A stretch of 64,000 bases of DNA from Cloacibacterium sp. TD35 (GTDB taxonomy: Bacteria > Bacteroidota > Bacteroidia > Flavobacteriales > Weeksellaceae): positions 310,001 through 374,000 of the forward strand of contig NZ_CP104850.1 of the NCBI RefSeq assembly GCF_028864635.1, in the 5' to 3' direction. Below the pieces are notes generated by a model. The model saw only the letters and a program-made list of their open reading frames with translations, ran no database searches and was not told the origin of the DNA. Shown here one piece after another: positions 46,068 to 52,559 of the stretch. The translations under genes and the position numbers were made by a program. How positions within the stretch are numbered: position 1 is the stretch's first letter; each line of letters begins with the position of its first letter.

Positions 46068-47294
46068 ATGAAAAATATAAAACCCTTAACTTTTCCGTTT
46101 AATTCGGAAAATAATACATCCATAAAACAAAGTCTTTTTCGATTTCGAGAATATTTTGATTCTTCTACAATTGTTGGTTTAGGCGAAAACTCACATTTCA
46201 TAAAAGAGTTTTTTACATTCAGGCATCAAGTTATTGAGTTTTTAGTAACTGAATGTGATTTTGACACCTTGGCATTTGAGTTTGGTTTTTCTGAAGGATT
46301 AGAAGTTGATAAGTGGATAAAATCACAAATTCCATTCGACGATTTGGATAAGTTACTGTCACACTTTTATTATCCAAATGAGTTTAAAGATACTTTGCTA
46401 TGGCTTCGTCGGTATAATCAAGACAATAATAATCAAATTACCTTTTTAGGTGTGGATATTCCTAAAAATGGAGGTTCTTATTTTCCAAACTTTCGTATTG
46501 TATCTGATTATTTGCAAAGACTTTCAATCGTTTCTTCTGATGTCTTACAGAAGATTTTAAATCTTGCTGAGAAATTTGATTTCTATTCGACTTCTCAGCT
46601 TGCGTTAAATTTATCGCTTTTTGATGAAGCTGAACATAATGAATTAAAAGCATTGCTATTAAAAGTTTACATTCGTTTGATTACTCTTCAACCAAAATTA
46701 GAAAGTTTAGAATTTCAATCGATAGTTCATCAAGTTAAAGGCTTGATTTATATGAATTATAATGCTGATGCTATGGAAAGTTTCATTACTGAAAGGGGAA
46801 TTGAAGGAGATATGGGAGCAAAAGACCAGTATATGGCAGAAAGCATTGATTGGTTTTTGAAAAATTCACTTGGTAAAAAGATTATTTTGGTTGCCCACAA
46901 TGCTCACATTCAAAAAACTCCGGTAGATTTTGATGGATTTATTAGTTGTTATCCAATGGGGCAAAGACTTTCGATGACTTTTGGAGAAAAATATAAAGCA
47001 TTTGCAATAACTAATCTACGTGGAGAAACTGCGGCATTGTATCCTGATAATGATTATCAATTTGGCTTTAGGGTTGATAAATTTCCACTTGATTTTCCAG
47101 AGTCGGATTCTGTTGAATTTATTATGCAAGAATTTGGAGGAAAAGAATGCTGTTTACTAATGAACAGAAGTACAGAATTAAAAAATTGTAATAAGATTCG
47201 ATTTGATTCGATGTGCCTAAAAACTGAAATAGAAGAAGCTTTTGACGGAATTTTTCTAATAGAAAAATCAACTGTTTCAGAAGTAGTGGATTGA
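46068..47294 (+). CDS. Macrolide (erythromycin) esterase, Ere(D)-like
   Basis: 408 residues of the erythromycin esterase family, which inactivates 14-membered macrolides by opening the lactone ring. The catalytic region GLGENSHFIKEF contains Glu40 and His43, the counterparts of the EreB Glu/His pair; AFEFGFSEG, FLGVDIPKN and LVAHNAHIQKTP (second conserved His region) follow. It resembles Ere(D), known from Riemerella. It lies alone in a cassette with its own promoter, leader and terminator, in the direction of the array. The exact allele needs a database comparison. Confidence 0.82.
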   Translation: MKNIKPLTFPFNSENNTSIKQSLFRFREYFDSSTIVGLGENSHFIKEFFTFRHQVIEFLVTECDFDTLAFEFGFSEGLEVDKWIKSQIPFDDLDKLLSHFYYPNEFKDTLLWLRRYNQDNNNQITFLGVDIPKNGGSYFPNFRIVSDYLQRLSIVSSDVLQKILNLAEKFDFYSTSQLALNLSLFDEAEHNELKALLLKVYIRLITLQPKLESLEFQSIVHQVKGLIYMNYNADAMESFITERGIEGDMGAKDQYMAESIDWFLKNSLGKKIILVAHNAHIQKTPVDFDGFISCYPMGQRLSMTFGEKYKAFAITNLRGETAALYPDNDYQFGFRVDKFPLDFPESDSVEFIMQEFGGKECCLLMNRSTELKNCNKIRFDSMCLKTEIEEAFDGIFLIEKSTVSEVVD

Positions 47295-47316
47295 GAATTT
47301 ATAAATTTAATTTCGA

Positions 47317-47347
47317 AACGGCACTTTCTTTTTGGAGGTGCCGTTTT
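47317..47347 (+). terminator. Terminator of the ere gene
   Basis: A 9-bp stem, AAACGGCAC (47317-47325) with GTGCCGTTT (47339-47347), then TTATTC. It lies inside the cassette, before the attC-like site. Confidence 0.75.
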
Positions 47348-47353
47348 ATTCTT

Positions 47354-47523
47354 TCACATAACGGTTCGGCGGATTTGCGAAGTCCCAAGAAGGAAGTTTG
47401 CTTCCGTTCTTGGGATTTAGCAAATTCACAGATGTGCGAAGTTCGCGTAGCGACGAGCAACATCTGCGGATGTAATCCGCCGAACCGATGTGGCAAAAGG
47501 AGCGGAGCGGATTTTGCCACATC
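47354..47523 (+). repeat. attC-like palindrome right of ere, with a gene-less mini-cassette
   Basis: TTCACATAACGGTTCGGCGG ... AATCCGCCGAACCGAT makes the outer arms. Two inner hairpins are CCCAAGAAGGAAG/CTTCCGTTCTTGGG-like and ACATCTGCGGATGT. It is followed by GATGTGGCAAAA (47487-47498) and its exact inverse TTTTGCCACATC (47512-47523) only 13 bases apart, the boundary pair of a cassette with no gene. Confidence 0.6.
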
Positions 47524-47665
47524 ACTCAAATAGACGAAGTACAATTGTAAAATTCTTATAATCAAGGAAATATTCGTTTATAAATGATTGTAAGTATTTA
47601 TTTTGTTCGTTTTTTGAGTTTTTGTTTATTAGTTCTTAACAAATTTATACAAAATAAATTAAATT
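47524..47665 (+). repeat. AT-rich palindromic repeat, copy R2
   Basis: A truncated copy of R1/R3 that begins ACTCAAATAGACGAAGTA directly at the end of the mini-cassette. The gap 47295-47928 holds the ere terminator, the attC-like site, R2 and S2, and no gene. Confidence 0.8.
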
Positions 47666-47700
47666 TTAGGAAGTCACGAATTAAAAATCCGCGCCATCGG

Positions 47701-47801
47701 GTTTTGGAACCTTGACGATGTTATTAAGAACTGAACGTTTTAGTGTGTTATAAGGGCACGACTTTGTTTTAAGGTCAAGGATTAAAAATCCGCACCATCG
47801 G
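47701..47801 (+). repeat. 101-bp direct repeat, copy S2
   Basis: Second copy of S1 (45420-45520). Confidence 0.8.
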
Positions 47802-47928
47802 ATAAGCCGCATTATTGTAGTCAATAAAAAAGAAATGCCCTATGTAAAAACCCATCAATTTGCCAATTGAAAATATTTAAAATTTTTCTTGTTTCTTGAC
47901 ATAGAATATGTTAGCTGATGCCCTTGTT

Positions 47929-48741
47929 TTAAATGCTTATTATTGAATTTGCAACTCTTTTTTCGCCTCCAATTTGTGTTGTATAAAAGCGTTGCTCTAT
48001 TCCCCACAATACAAACTTTAAATCATCATCATTTTCAATTTTAAACTTTCCATTTTCGTAAGCTACTTGGCCATATTCGTTCGTATAATCATAGATTGCT
48101 ATCTTTTCATCGTCAGTAAGTTTATTTAAAGTTTCATTTACTAATGCAATTCTTTTTCGATTTGGAATAGTTACCAAATTGGCAGAGAAACCTTCAGAAA
48201 CTTCTAAAAAATCAGATTGTAAAAATGTTTCAGTTTCAGCCTCAGTTGCTTCTTTGTAAAGCTGGTCCATTCCTTTAAATATTTTTTGAGCTGCGGTTAA
48301 TTTTTTAAAATATAAAGTATCATTATCCTTATTATATATTGCGTCAGCGAAAGAATTAATTGTTATAATTGGTTTTTCCGTTTCTAAAGTTAACTCATCA
48401 ATTGAAAACCATTTTTTGCTTATAAAAAAACTTGAATTTATTATTTGGAAAAAATATAGGTTTGCCTGTATTGTGCAGATAAATGATAATTTCTTTAAAT
48501 CAGCTTTAGTAATTTGATTTAAATCAACAGTATTTAATTCTTCAGTCAAAAAGTTTAAACAATATTCGGTTTCTGAGAAATTTGTTACTTGATATAACTC
48601 TTCATCTTCAATTAAAGTTGCTGGATTATAATCAATACCATTTAAAACTAAATCAGCAGTATTATAAACCTCTTCTTCAGTTTCAATTACTCTAAACAAA
48701 TTTTGTTTTCTTTTTACTTTTCCTAAAATATAATTTGCCAT
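47929..48741 (-). CDS. DUF4868/KwaB-like protein, putative Kiwa anti-phage component
   Basis: 270 residues, soluble. The C-terminal part (IPNRKRIALVNETLNKL, GKFKIENDDDLKFVLWGIEQ, GGEKRVANS) matches the pattern I know for DUF4868, the domain of KwaB. It lies 10 bases behind a membrane protein gene of the right size for KwaA, so the pair looks like a Kiwa defence system, in which a membrane KwaA senses phage attack and KwaB acts on late phage DNA processes. It is shorter than the reference KwaB, so it may be a divergent subtype. The identification is by eye and needs a profile search. Confidence 0.5.
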   Translation of the reverse strand: MANYILGKVKRKQNLFRVIETEEEVYNTADLVLNGIDYNPATLIEDEELYQVTNFSETEYCLNFLTEELNTVDLNQITKADLKKLSFICTIQANLYFFQIINSSFFISKKWFSIDELTLETEKPIITINSFADAIYNKDNDTLYFKKLTAAQKIFKGMDQLYKEATEAETETFLQSDFLEVSEGFSANLVTIPNRKRIALVNETLNKLTDDEKIAIYDYTNEYGQVAYENGKFKIENDDDLKFVLWGIEQRFYTTQIGGEKRVANSIISI

Positions 48742-48751
48742 AATTTATTGG

Positions 48752-49273
48752 TTATAAGTCTATGAATGTATAATTGTTTATTCTTTTTAAATTTTGAAAT
48801 CCAATTTCTCCAGGTTTCTTTAAATGCTTTCTTGTAATTAGAAAAATTTTTATGTTACTATTGGTTTTTAAAAAATAGAAATGGTAACCAAAAAGTAAAA
48901 AAATTGGATTAAAATATAAGGTTTGAGATAAAAATGTAAATACATAAATTATTAAGAATACAACAATTAGAGTTGGAATATCATTTATTCCAAGAGAAAC
49001 GAAAAAATATCCTAAATAAGTAGGTAGAAAATTATTGTTTGCTAATTCTATCTCGTTTACTGAAGAACTTGGTAATTGGTCTTTAGGTAATTTGTATGCA
49101 ATTAAAAAACTTAAAGCTGTTAGAATAATTGGAATTAAAATAAATATTGACCAAGAATAATAAATATTGTAATTATCTAAAATGTTGAATTTGTATTTTT
49201 CCTTTATTAGGTATACAACAACAATTAACCAAGTAGAATTAAAAGCTAAGAATAATTGATAAATATATTTCAT
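48752..49273 (-). CDS. KwaA-like membrane protein
   Basis: About 173 residues with four hydrophobic helices (around FLAFNSTWLIVVVYLI, WSIFILIPIILTALSFLIAY, FLPTYLGYFFVSLGI and TLIVVFLIIYVFTFLS) and a soluble C-terminus starting NPIFLLFGYHFYFLKTNSNI. Four helices plus this tail and a following DUF4868-like gene fit KwaA of Kiwa. The ATG at 49273 is chosen; a TTG 14 codons upstream nearly touches the cassette boundary TTCCGCTAAC (49323-49332). Confidence 0.5.
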   Translation of the reverse strand: MKYIYQLFLAFNSTWLIVVVYLIKEKYKFNILDNYNIYYSWSIFILIPIILTALSFLIAYKLPKDQLPSSSVNEIELANNNFLPTYLGYFFVSLGINDIPTLIVVFLIIYVFTFLSQTLYFNPIFLLFGYHFYFLKTNSNIKIFLITRKHLKKPGEIGFQNLKRINNYTFIDL

Positions 49274-49332
49274 TCTAATAGTTTGAATTGAGTCGTTGTT
49301 TGTTTGCAGTTTCAAAAAGGGTTTCCGCTAAC

Positions 49333-49534
49333 TCTCAAATAGACGAAATATTATTATAAATTTTTATAATCAAATAAATATTAGCTCGTAAATGATTATA
49401 AGTGTTATTATGAGTTCGTTATTTGAGTTTCAGCTTATTAGTTTCTAACAAATTTATACAAAATAAATTAATTTAAAAAACTGAAAATGTATATTTTGTG
49501 TTAAATGTGGGTAATTCATAAAAAAATCTATCTC
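49333..49534 (+). repeat. AT-rich palindromic repeat, copy R3
   Basis: A full-length copy that runs into the complete terminator of the phospholipase-D-like gene. It shares its last 70 or so bases with R1, including the left half of that terminator. Confidence 0.8.
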
Positions 49535-49551
49535 GAGGGAGATAGATTTTT
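49522..49551 (-). terminator. Terminator of the phospholipase-D-like gene
   Basis: A 13-bp stem, aaaaatctatctc (49522-49534) with gagatagattttt (49539-49551), and a 4-nt loop, directly after the stop at 49554. Confidence 0.85.
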
Positions 49552-49553
49552 GT

Positions 49554-51194
49554 TTATTTTTTGAGGAGTTTTGTTTGGTAGGTTTTGTCTCCGATTTTTA
49601 GGTTGATGAAATATAGGCCTTTTGGATATGTTTTAAGGTCTATTGGGGTGTCTTTTAGTTGGGTAAAGTTCTTCTCTAGGATTTTGTTCCCTGCAACGTT
49701 AAAGATAATATAAGAGCCACTTTGGTTGGCTGTACGGCTGTCTGATTTGATGTAAGCGATATCAGCAGTTGGGTTTGGATATGCAATGAACTGATGATTT
49801 GCTTGTGCGAATTCTGTGGCATTGAGAACGCCTCCTGCGAAATTGTAGAGGTAAGCAAATGCTTGGAAATATTGGTCGGTCACAATTTTGTCGTGAATGA
49901 TGAGGGTGTTTTCGTCATTTCTGGTTTCTGCGGAAGTTGACCAGTTGTGAGAACCGGTTAAGACTTGAGGGTCTGAACCTGCATTGTAATTGTCAACCAA
50001 CATGAATTTATGGTGGAGGATTCCAGAGCCTGAATATTTAACCACTTTGTTAGTGCCAATGGCCGATTGTAGCGCTGCAAAATCATTGCCTGTTGGGTTT
50101 TGGCTGTCGAAAACTGCATTGATGGTTGATAAGCCTGTGTTGTATTTATTGATTAAAGCATCGCGGATATCGTCTCTTGTGATGAGCATATCTGCAATTT
50201 CTATGTCTGTATTGGCTGAGTTGATTACGTTTATGATTTTGGCAGTCACCCCATCAGAAGGGCTGAAATAGGCATTGACTACTTTTCCCCCAATGACGAA
50301 ATTGTGAGGGGTATTGTCGGTTTTATAAGGTCCGAATTTTGATATGGTGGTATTTGGTGTGAGGGTATTGGAACCCCACATTTCTTCGAACTCTGTTTTG
50401 TAGGCTTGGGCTAATGCTTGGTCTTGAATGGCGATGGCATTGTTTTTATCGGGTCCATCAATTTGAACGGCTGTCCAGTTGGTAGAACCCGTCCATACCC
50501 AAGGGGTGTTCGGGTCTGAGCTGTCGGCATCGAAAATGACAAATTTGTTGTGCATGATACCATAGTCAGAAGTTGTAGGACTTGGTAATTTTGGAATGGA
50601 AGGATTGAGCAAAGGTATCATGACACTGGAAGTGCTGCCGTCATAGATTACTCTTACATTCACCCCACGAGAATAGGCATTGTTGATTGCCCCTGCAATT
50701 CCATTAGAACTATCTGGAGAGTAGCTGTTGTAAATGGCAATATCTAGGGTGCTTTGGCAGGCGTTTATGTAATCGATTAGTTTGTTATCTAATTGATCTG
50801 CCAAGTTTACTGCGTTCTGATACTGTGCTAGTGTATTGTTTACGGTGTGGTTAAAATAGACATTCATTACTCCTGTAGAAGCTGATTTTGCAACGATGTA
50901 ATTGGCTTTAGCTGTTCTGGAAGTATCGTCATTAAAGGTATATTCTAGTTTGATGACCTGTGCAGGATTTAGGCTATCTAAAACGAAAGTGTTTTGGTTG
51001 AGGTCTCTGGCAACTCTTTTTGTAGTTTGGGTTTTAATGTCAAAAGCTTTGAGTGAAACGCCTTTATTGAAGGTAACTTCAATTTTATTATCCTTGTAGT
51101 TTAAGGTATAGTCGTGTTCTTGAATGGTCTGAGCTTGGGAATTAACCGCCAATAAAACGGTGGCAAAAAATAAGTTGGTAAAAGTTTTAATCAT
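49554..51194 (-). CDS. Secreted phospholipase-D-like protein with type IX sorting domain
   Basis: 546 residues: a signal peptide (MIKTFTNLFFATVLLAVNSQ), a beta-rich N-terminal part, two HKD motifs of the PLD superfamily (MHNKFVIFDADS with TGSTNWT; LHHKFMLVD with TGSHNWS) and a C-terminal type A sorting domain (AYPNPTADIAYIKS ... GLYFINLKIGDK, ending LLKK). PLD-superfamily enzymes cleave phosphodiesters in lipids or nucleic acids. The second motif lacks the canonical spacing Asp but keeps His and Lys. It is exported by Sec and the type IX system. Its terminator marks the edge of the cassette array. Confidence 0.88.
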   Translation of the reverse strand: MIKTFTNLFFATVLLAVNSQAQTIQEHDYTLNYKDNKIEVTFNKGVSLKAFDIKTQTTKRVARDLNQNTFVLDSLNPAQVIKLEYTFNDDTSRTAKANYIVAKSASTGVMNVYFNHTVNNTLAQYQNAVNLADQLDNKLIDYINACQSTLDIAIYNSYSPDSSNGIAGAINNAYSRGVNVRVIYDGSTSSVMIPLLNPSIPKLPSPTTSDYGIMHNKFVIFDADSSDPNTPWVWTGSTNWTAVQIDGPDKNNAIAIQDQALAQAYKTEFEEMWGSNTLTPNTTISKFGPYKTDNTPHNFVIGGKVVNAYFSPSDGVTAKIINVINSANTDIEIADMLITRDDIRDALINKYNTGLSTINAVFDSQNPTGNDFAALQSAIGTNKVVKYSGSGILHHKFMLVDNYNAGSDPQVLTGSHNWSTSAETRNDENTLIIHDKIVTDQYFQAFAYLYNFAGGVLNATEFAQANHQFIAYPNPTADIAYIKSDSRTANQSGSYIIFNVAGNKILEKNFTQLKDTPIDLKTYPKGLYFINLKIGDKTYQTKLLKK

Positions 51195-51284
51195 AAACTG
51201 GTATTTTTACAAATTTAATCATTATTTCGATTGGCAGAGATATGAAATAAAATGGTTATTTTTACTTTGAAATACGAACGAAAG

Positions 51285-51494
51285 ATGGAACTCACCACAA
51301 CAGAAAAGAAAATCATTTCCTTGTTGAAAAAGGGGCAACAACAGACTGAAATAGCTGAATATTTTAGAAATAATAAGAGCTTTAATATTAATTCACAATC
51401 TGCGGTAGAAAAATTGATTATGGGGCTAAAAAAGAAGTATGGCGTTAAAACCATGTTTCAGTTGGGTGTGGTTATTGGAACATCAAAAATTTGA
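51285..51494 (+). CDS. Small LuxR-type helix-turn-helix protein
   Basis: About 69 residues: MELTTTEKKIISLLKKGQQQ then TEIAEYFRNNKSFNINSQSA and VEKLIMGLKKKYGVKTMFQL. This is a GerE/LuxR-like DNA-binding domain without a receiver. The ATG at 51285 fits the domain start; an ATG 11 codons up lies in promoter-like sequence. It is divergent from the phospholipase-D-like gene, which it may regulate. A strong terminator follows. Confidence 0.65.
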   Translation: MELTTTEKKIISLLKKGQQQTEIAEYFRNNKSFNINSQSAVEKLIMGLKKKYGVKTMFQLGVVIGTSKI

Positions 51495-51572
51495 TTTCTC
51501 AATTAATTTTTTTTAAATTTGGACTTCTTTATTTTAATTATGGGAAAAAATTATGGGCTTAGGCTCATGGTT

Positions 51573-51600
51573 ACCACTCAATTTTTTGGGTGGTTTTTTT
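51573..51600 (+). terminator. Intrinsic terminator
   Basis: ACCACTCAA (51573-51581) with TTGGGTGGT (51586-51594, one G-T pair), followed by a T run. Confidence 0.85.
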
Positions 51601-51642
51601 GTGGGTTTTGGAAAAAAAAGCTCCGAAGGTATGAGGTTCGGC

Positions 51643-51662
51643 TTCGACAAGCTCAGCCACCG
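51643..51662 (+). repeat. REP-like element TTCGACAAGCTCAGCCACCG
   Basis: Related copies: 43360-43379 (TTCGACAAGCTCACCCACCG), 58544-58564 (TTCGACGACGCTCAGTCACC) and the TTCGGCAGGCTCAG inside A1 and A2. All are intergenic, in the accessory part of the window. Confidence 0.6.
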
Positions 51663-51769
51663 GGCTTTACTAAGAACAGTTTTTGAGGGGTAAGCTCCCC
51701 CAGCCCATCCTAAAGGAAGGGAGAAAGATGGGTGTAATAATTTGATTTATTAATCAATTTAATCAAAGA

Positions 51770-52414
51770 TTAAAATAAGGATTGAGCTTCTAGGTTGGTG
51801 AGGTTTTCTGCGGTGAGTTGGGGATTGTAATTTGGGTAGAGAAAGTCTTCTACTGGGATATCATCAAGCCAACGGTATTGGATTTCTTGGTTTAAAAGAA
51901 TTGGCATTCTGTGTTTGGTGTTGTGGATTTCTGCCATAAGTGGGTTGGCTTCCGTGGTTCCTATGGTACAGGTAAGGATTTCTTCATCGGTTGCTGGGTT
52001 TATCCAAATGTTGTACAGTCCGCCAATGGCAAAGATTTCTTGGTCTTTGATTTTGATGAGGTAATTGTCTTTTCTTTTTCCTTTGTCGTCTAACCATTTC
52101 CATTCGTGGAAGGCATTGACTAAAATGAGGCAACGATTGTTGGTGTAGTTTTTATAGGTTGGCTTTTGGTGTACTTCTTCCATTCTAGCATTAAGGGTTT
52201 TCTTTGCGAATTCGCTGTCCTTAGCCCATGATGGGAGGAAACCCCACTGCGCTGCAATGATGTGGTCTGTATCGTGGTCTAAAATCACTGGTAGTTTTGG
52301 ATTGGCAAAACCGTTGATTTTGTCGTCTCTGGTGTAATCGTCTCCAATGTATTCTGCTTGATAGGCTTGTTCTAGTTCTTTTGGGGTGGATTTTATTCTA
52401 ACGTAGTTGCACAT
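51770..52414 (-). CDS. SRAP (HMCES/YedK-type) abasic-site protein
   Basis: 214 residues, SOS-response-associated peptidase family. After removal of Met1, Cys2 (MCNYVRIKST) becomes the nucleophile that crosslinks to abasic sites in single-strand DNA. NARMEEVHQKP, the FHEWKW glutamate and the THRMPI-type histidine (NTKHRMPILL) are the other active-site parts. It shields abasic sites from breakage. It lies near the UmuD/UmuC-like pair, in line with a DNA-damage theme. Confidence 0.92.
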   Translation of the reverse strand: MCNYVRIKSTPKELEQAYQAEYIGDDYTRDDKINGFANPKLPVILDHDTDHIIAAQWGFLPSWAKDSEFAKKTLNARMEEVHQKPTYKNYTNNRCLILVNAFHEWKWLDDKGKRKDNYLIKIKDQEIFAIGGLYNIWINPATDEEILTCTIGTTEANPLMAEIHNTKHRMPILLNQEIQYRWLDDIPVEDFLYPNYNPQLTAENLTNLEAQSLF

Positions 52415-52492
52415 GGTGGAAAGTTATCAGTCAAAAGTAGTGAATTTTTGAGTACTATGTACTTTTGGTTTTGGTAGTTTGAAATGGAGAAA

Positions 52493-52523
52493 AAAACTCC
52501 GAAGTTGCAAAGTTTGGAGTTTT
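52493..52523 (-). terminator. Terminator downstream of the ATPase gene
   Basis: AAAACTCC (52493-52500) with GGAGTTTT (52516-52523), with T's following on the minus strand. An alternative stem agttgcaaa/tttgcaact overlaps it. Confidence 0.6.
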
Positions 52524-52559
52524 GCAACTGTTAAGATATTTAGCGGTAGTTCTTGTTTA

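Noticed and set aside
47291-47565. Overlapping frames of 80-88 codons on both strands
   Set aside because: They lie wholly inside the attC-like palindrome and repeats, where symmetric sequence gives open frames on both strands.
43858-47801. CRISPR array
   Set aside because: The repeats are few, long (101-208 bp), unevenly spaced and separated by whole genes.
44055-49534. Insertion-sequence composite transposon around the resistance genes
   Set aside because: No transposase gene or typical terminal inverted repeats with target duplications flank them.
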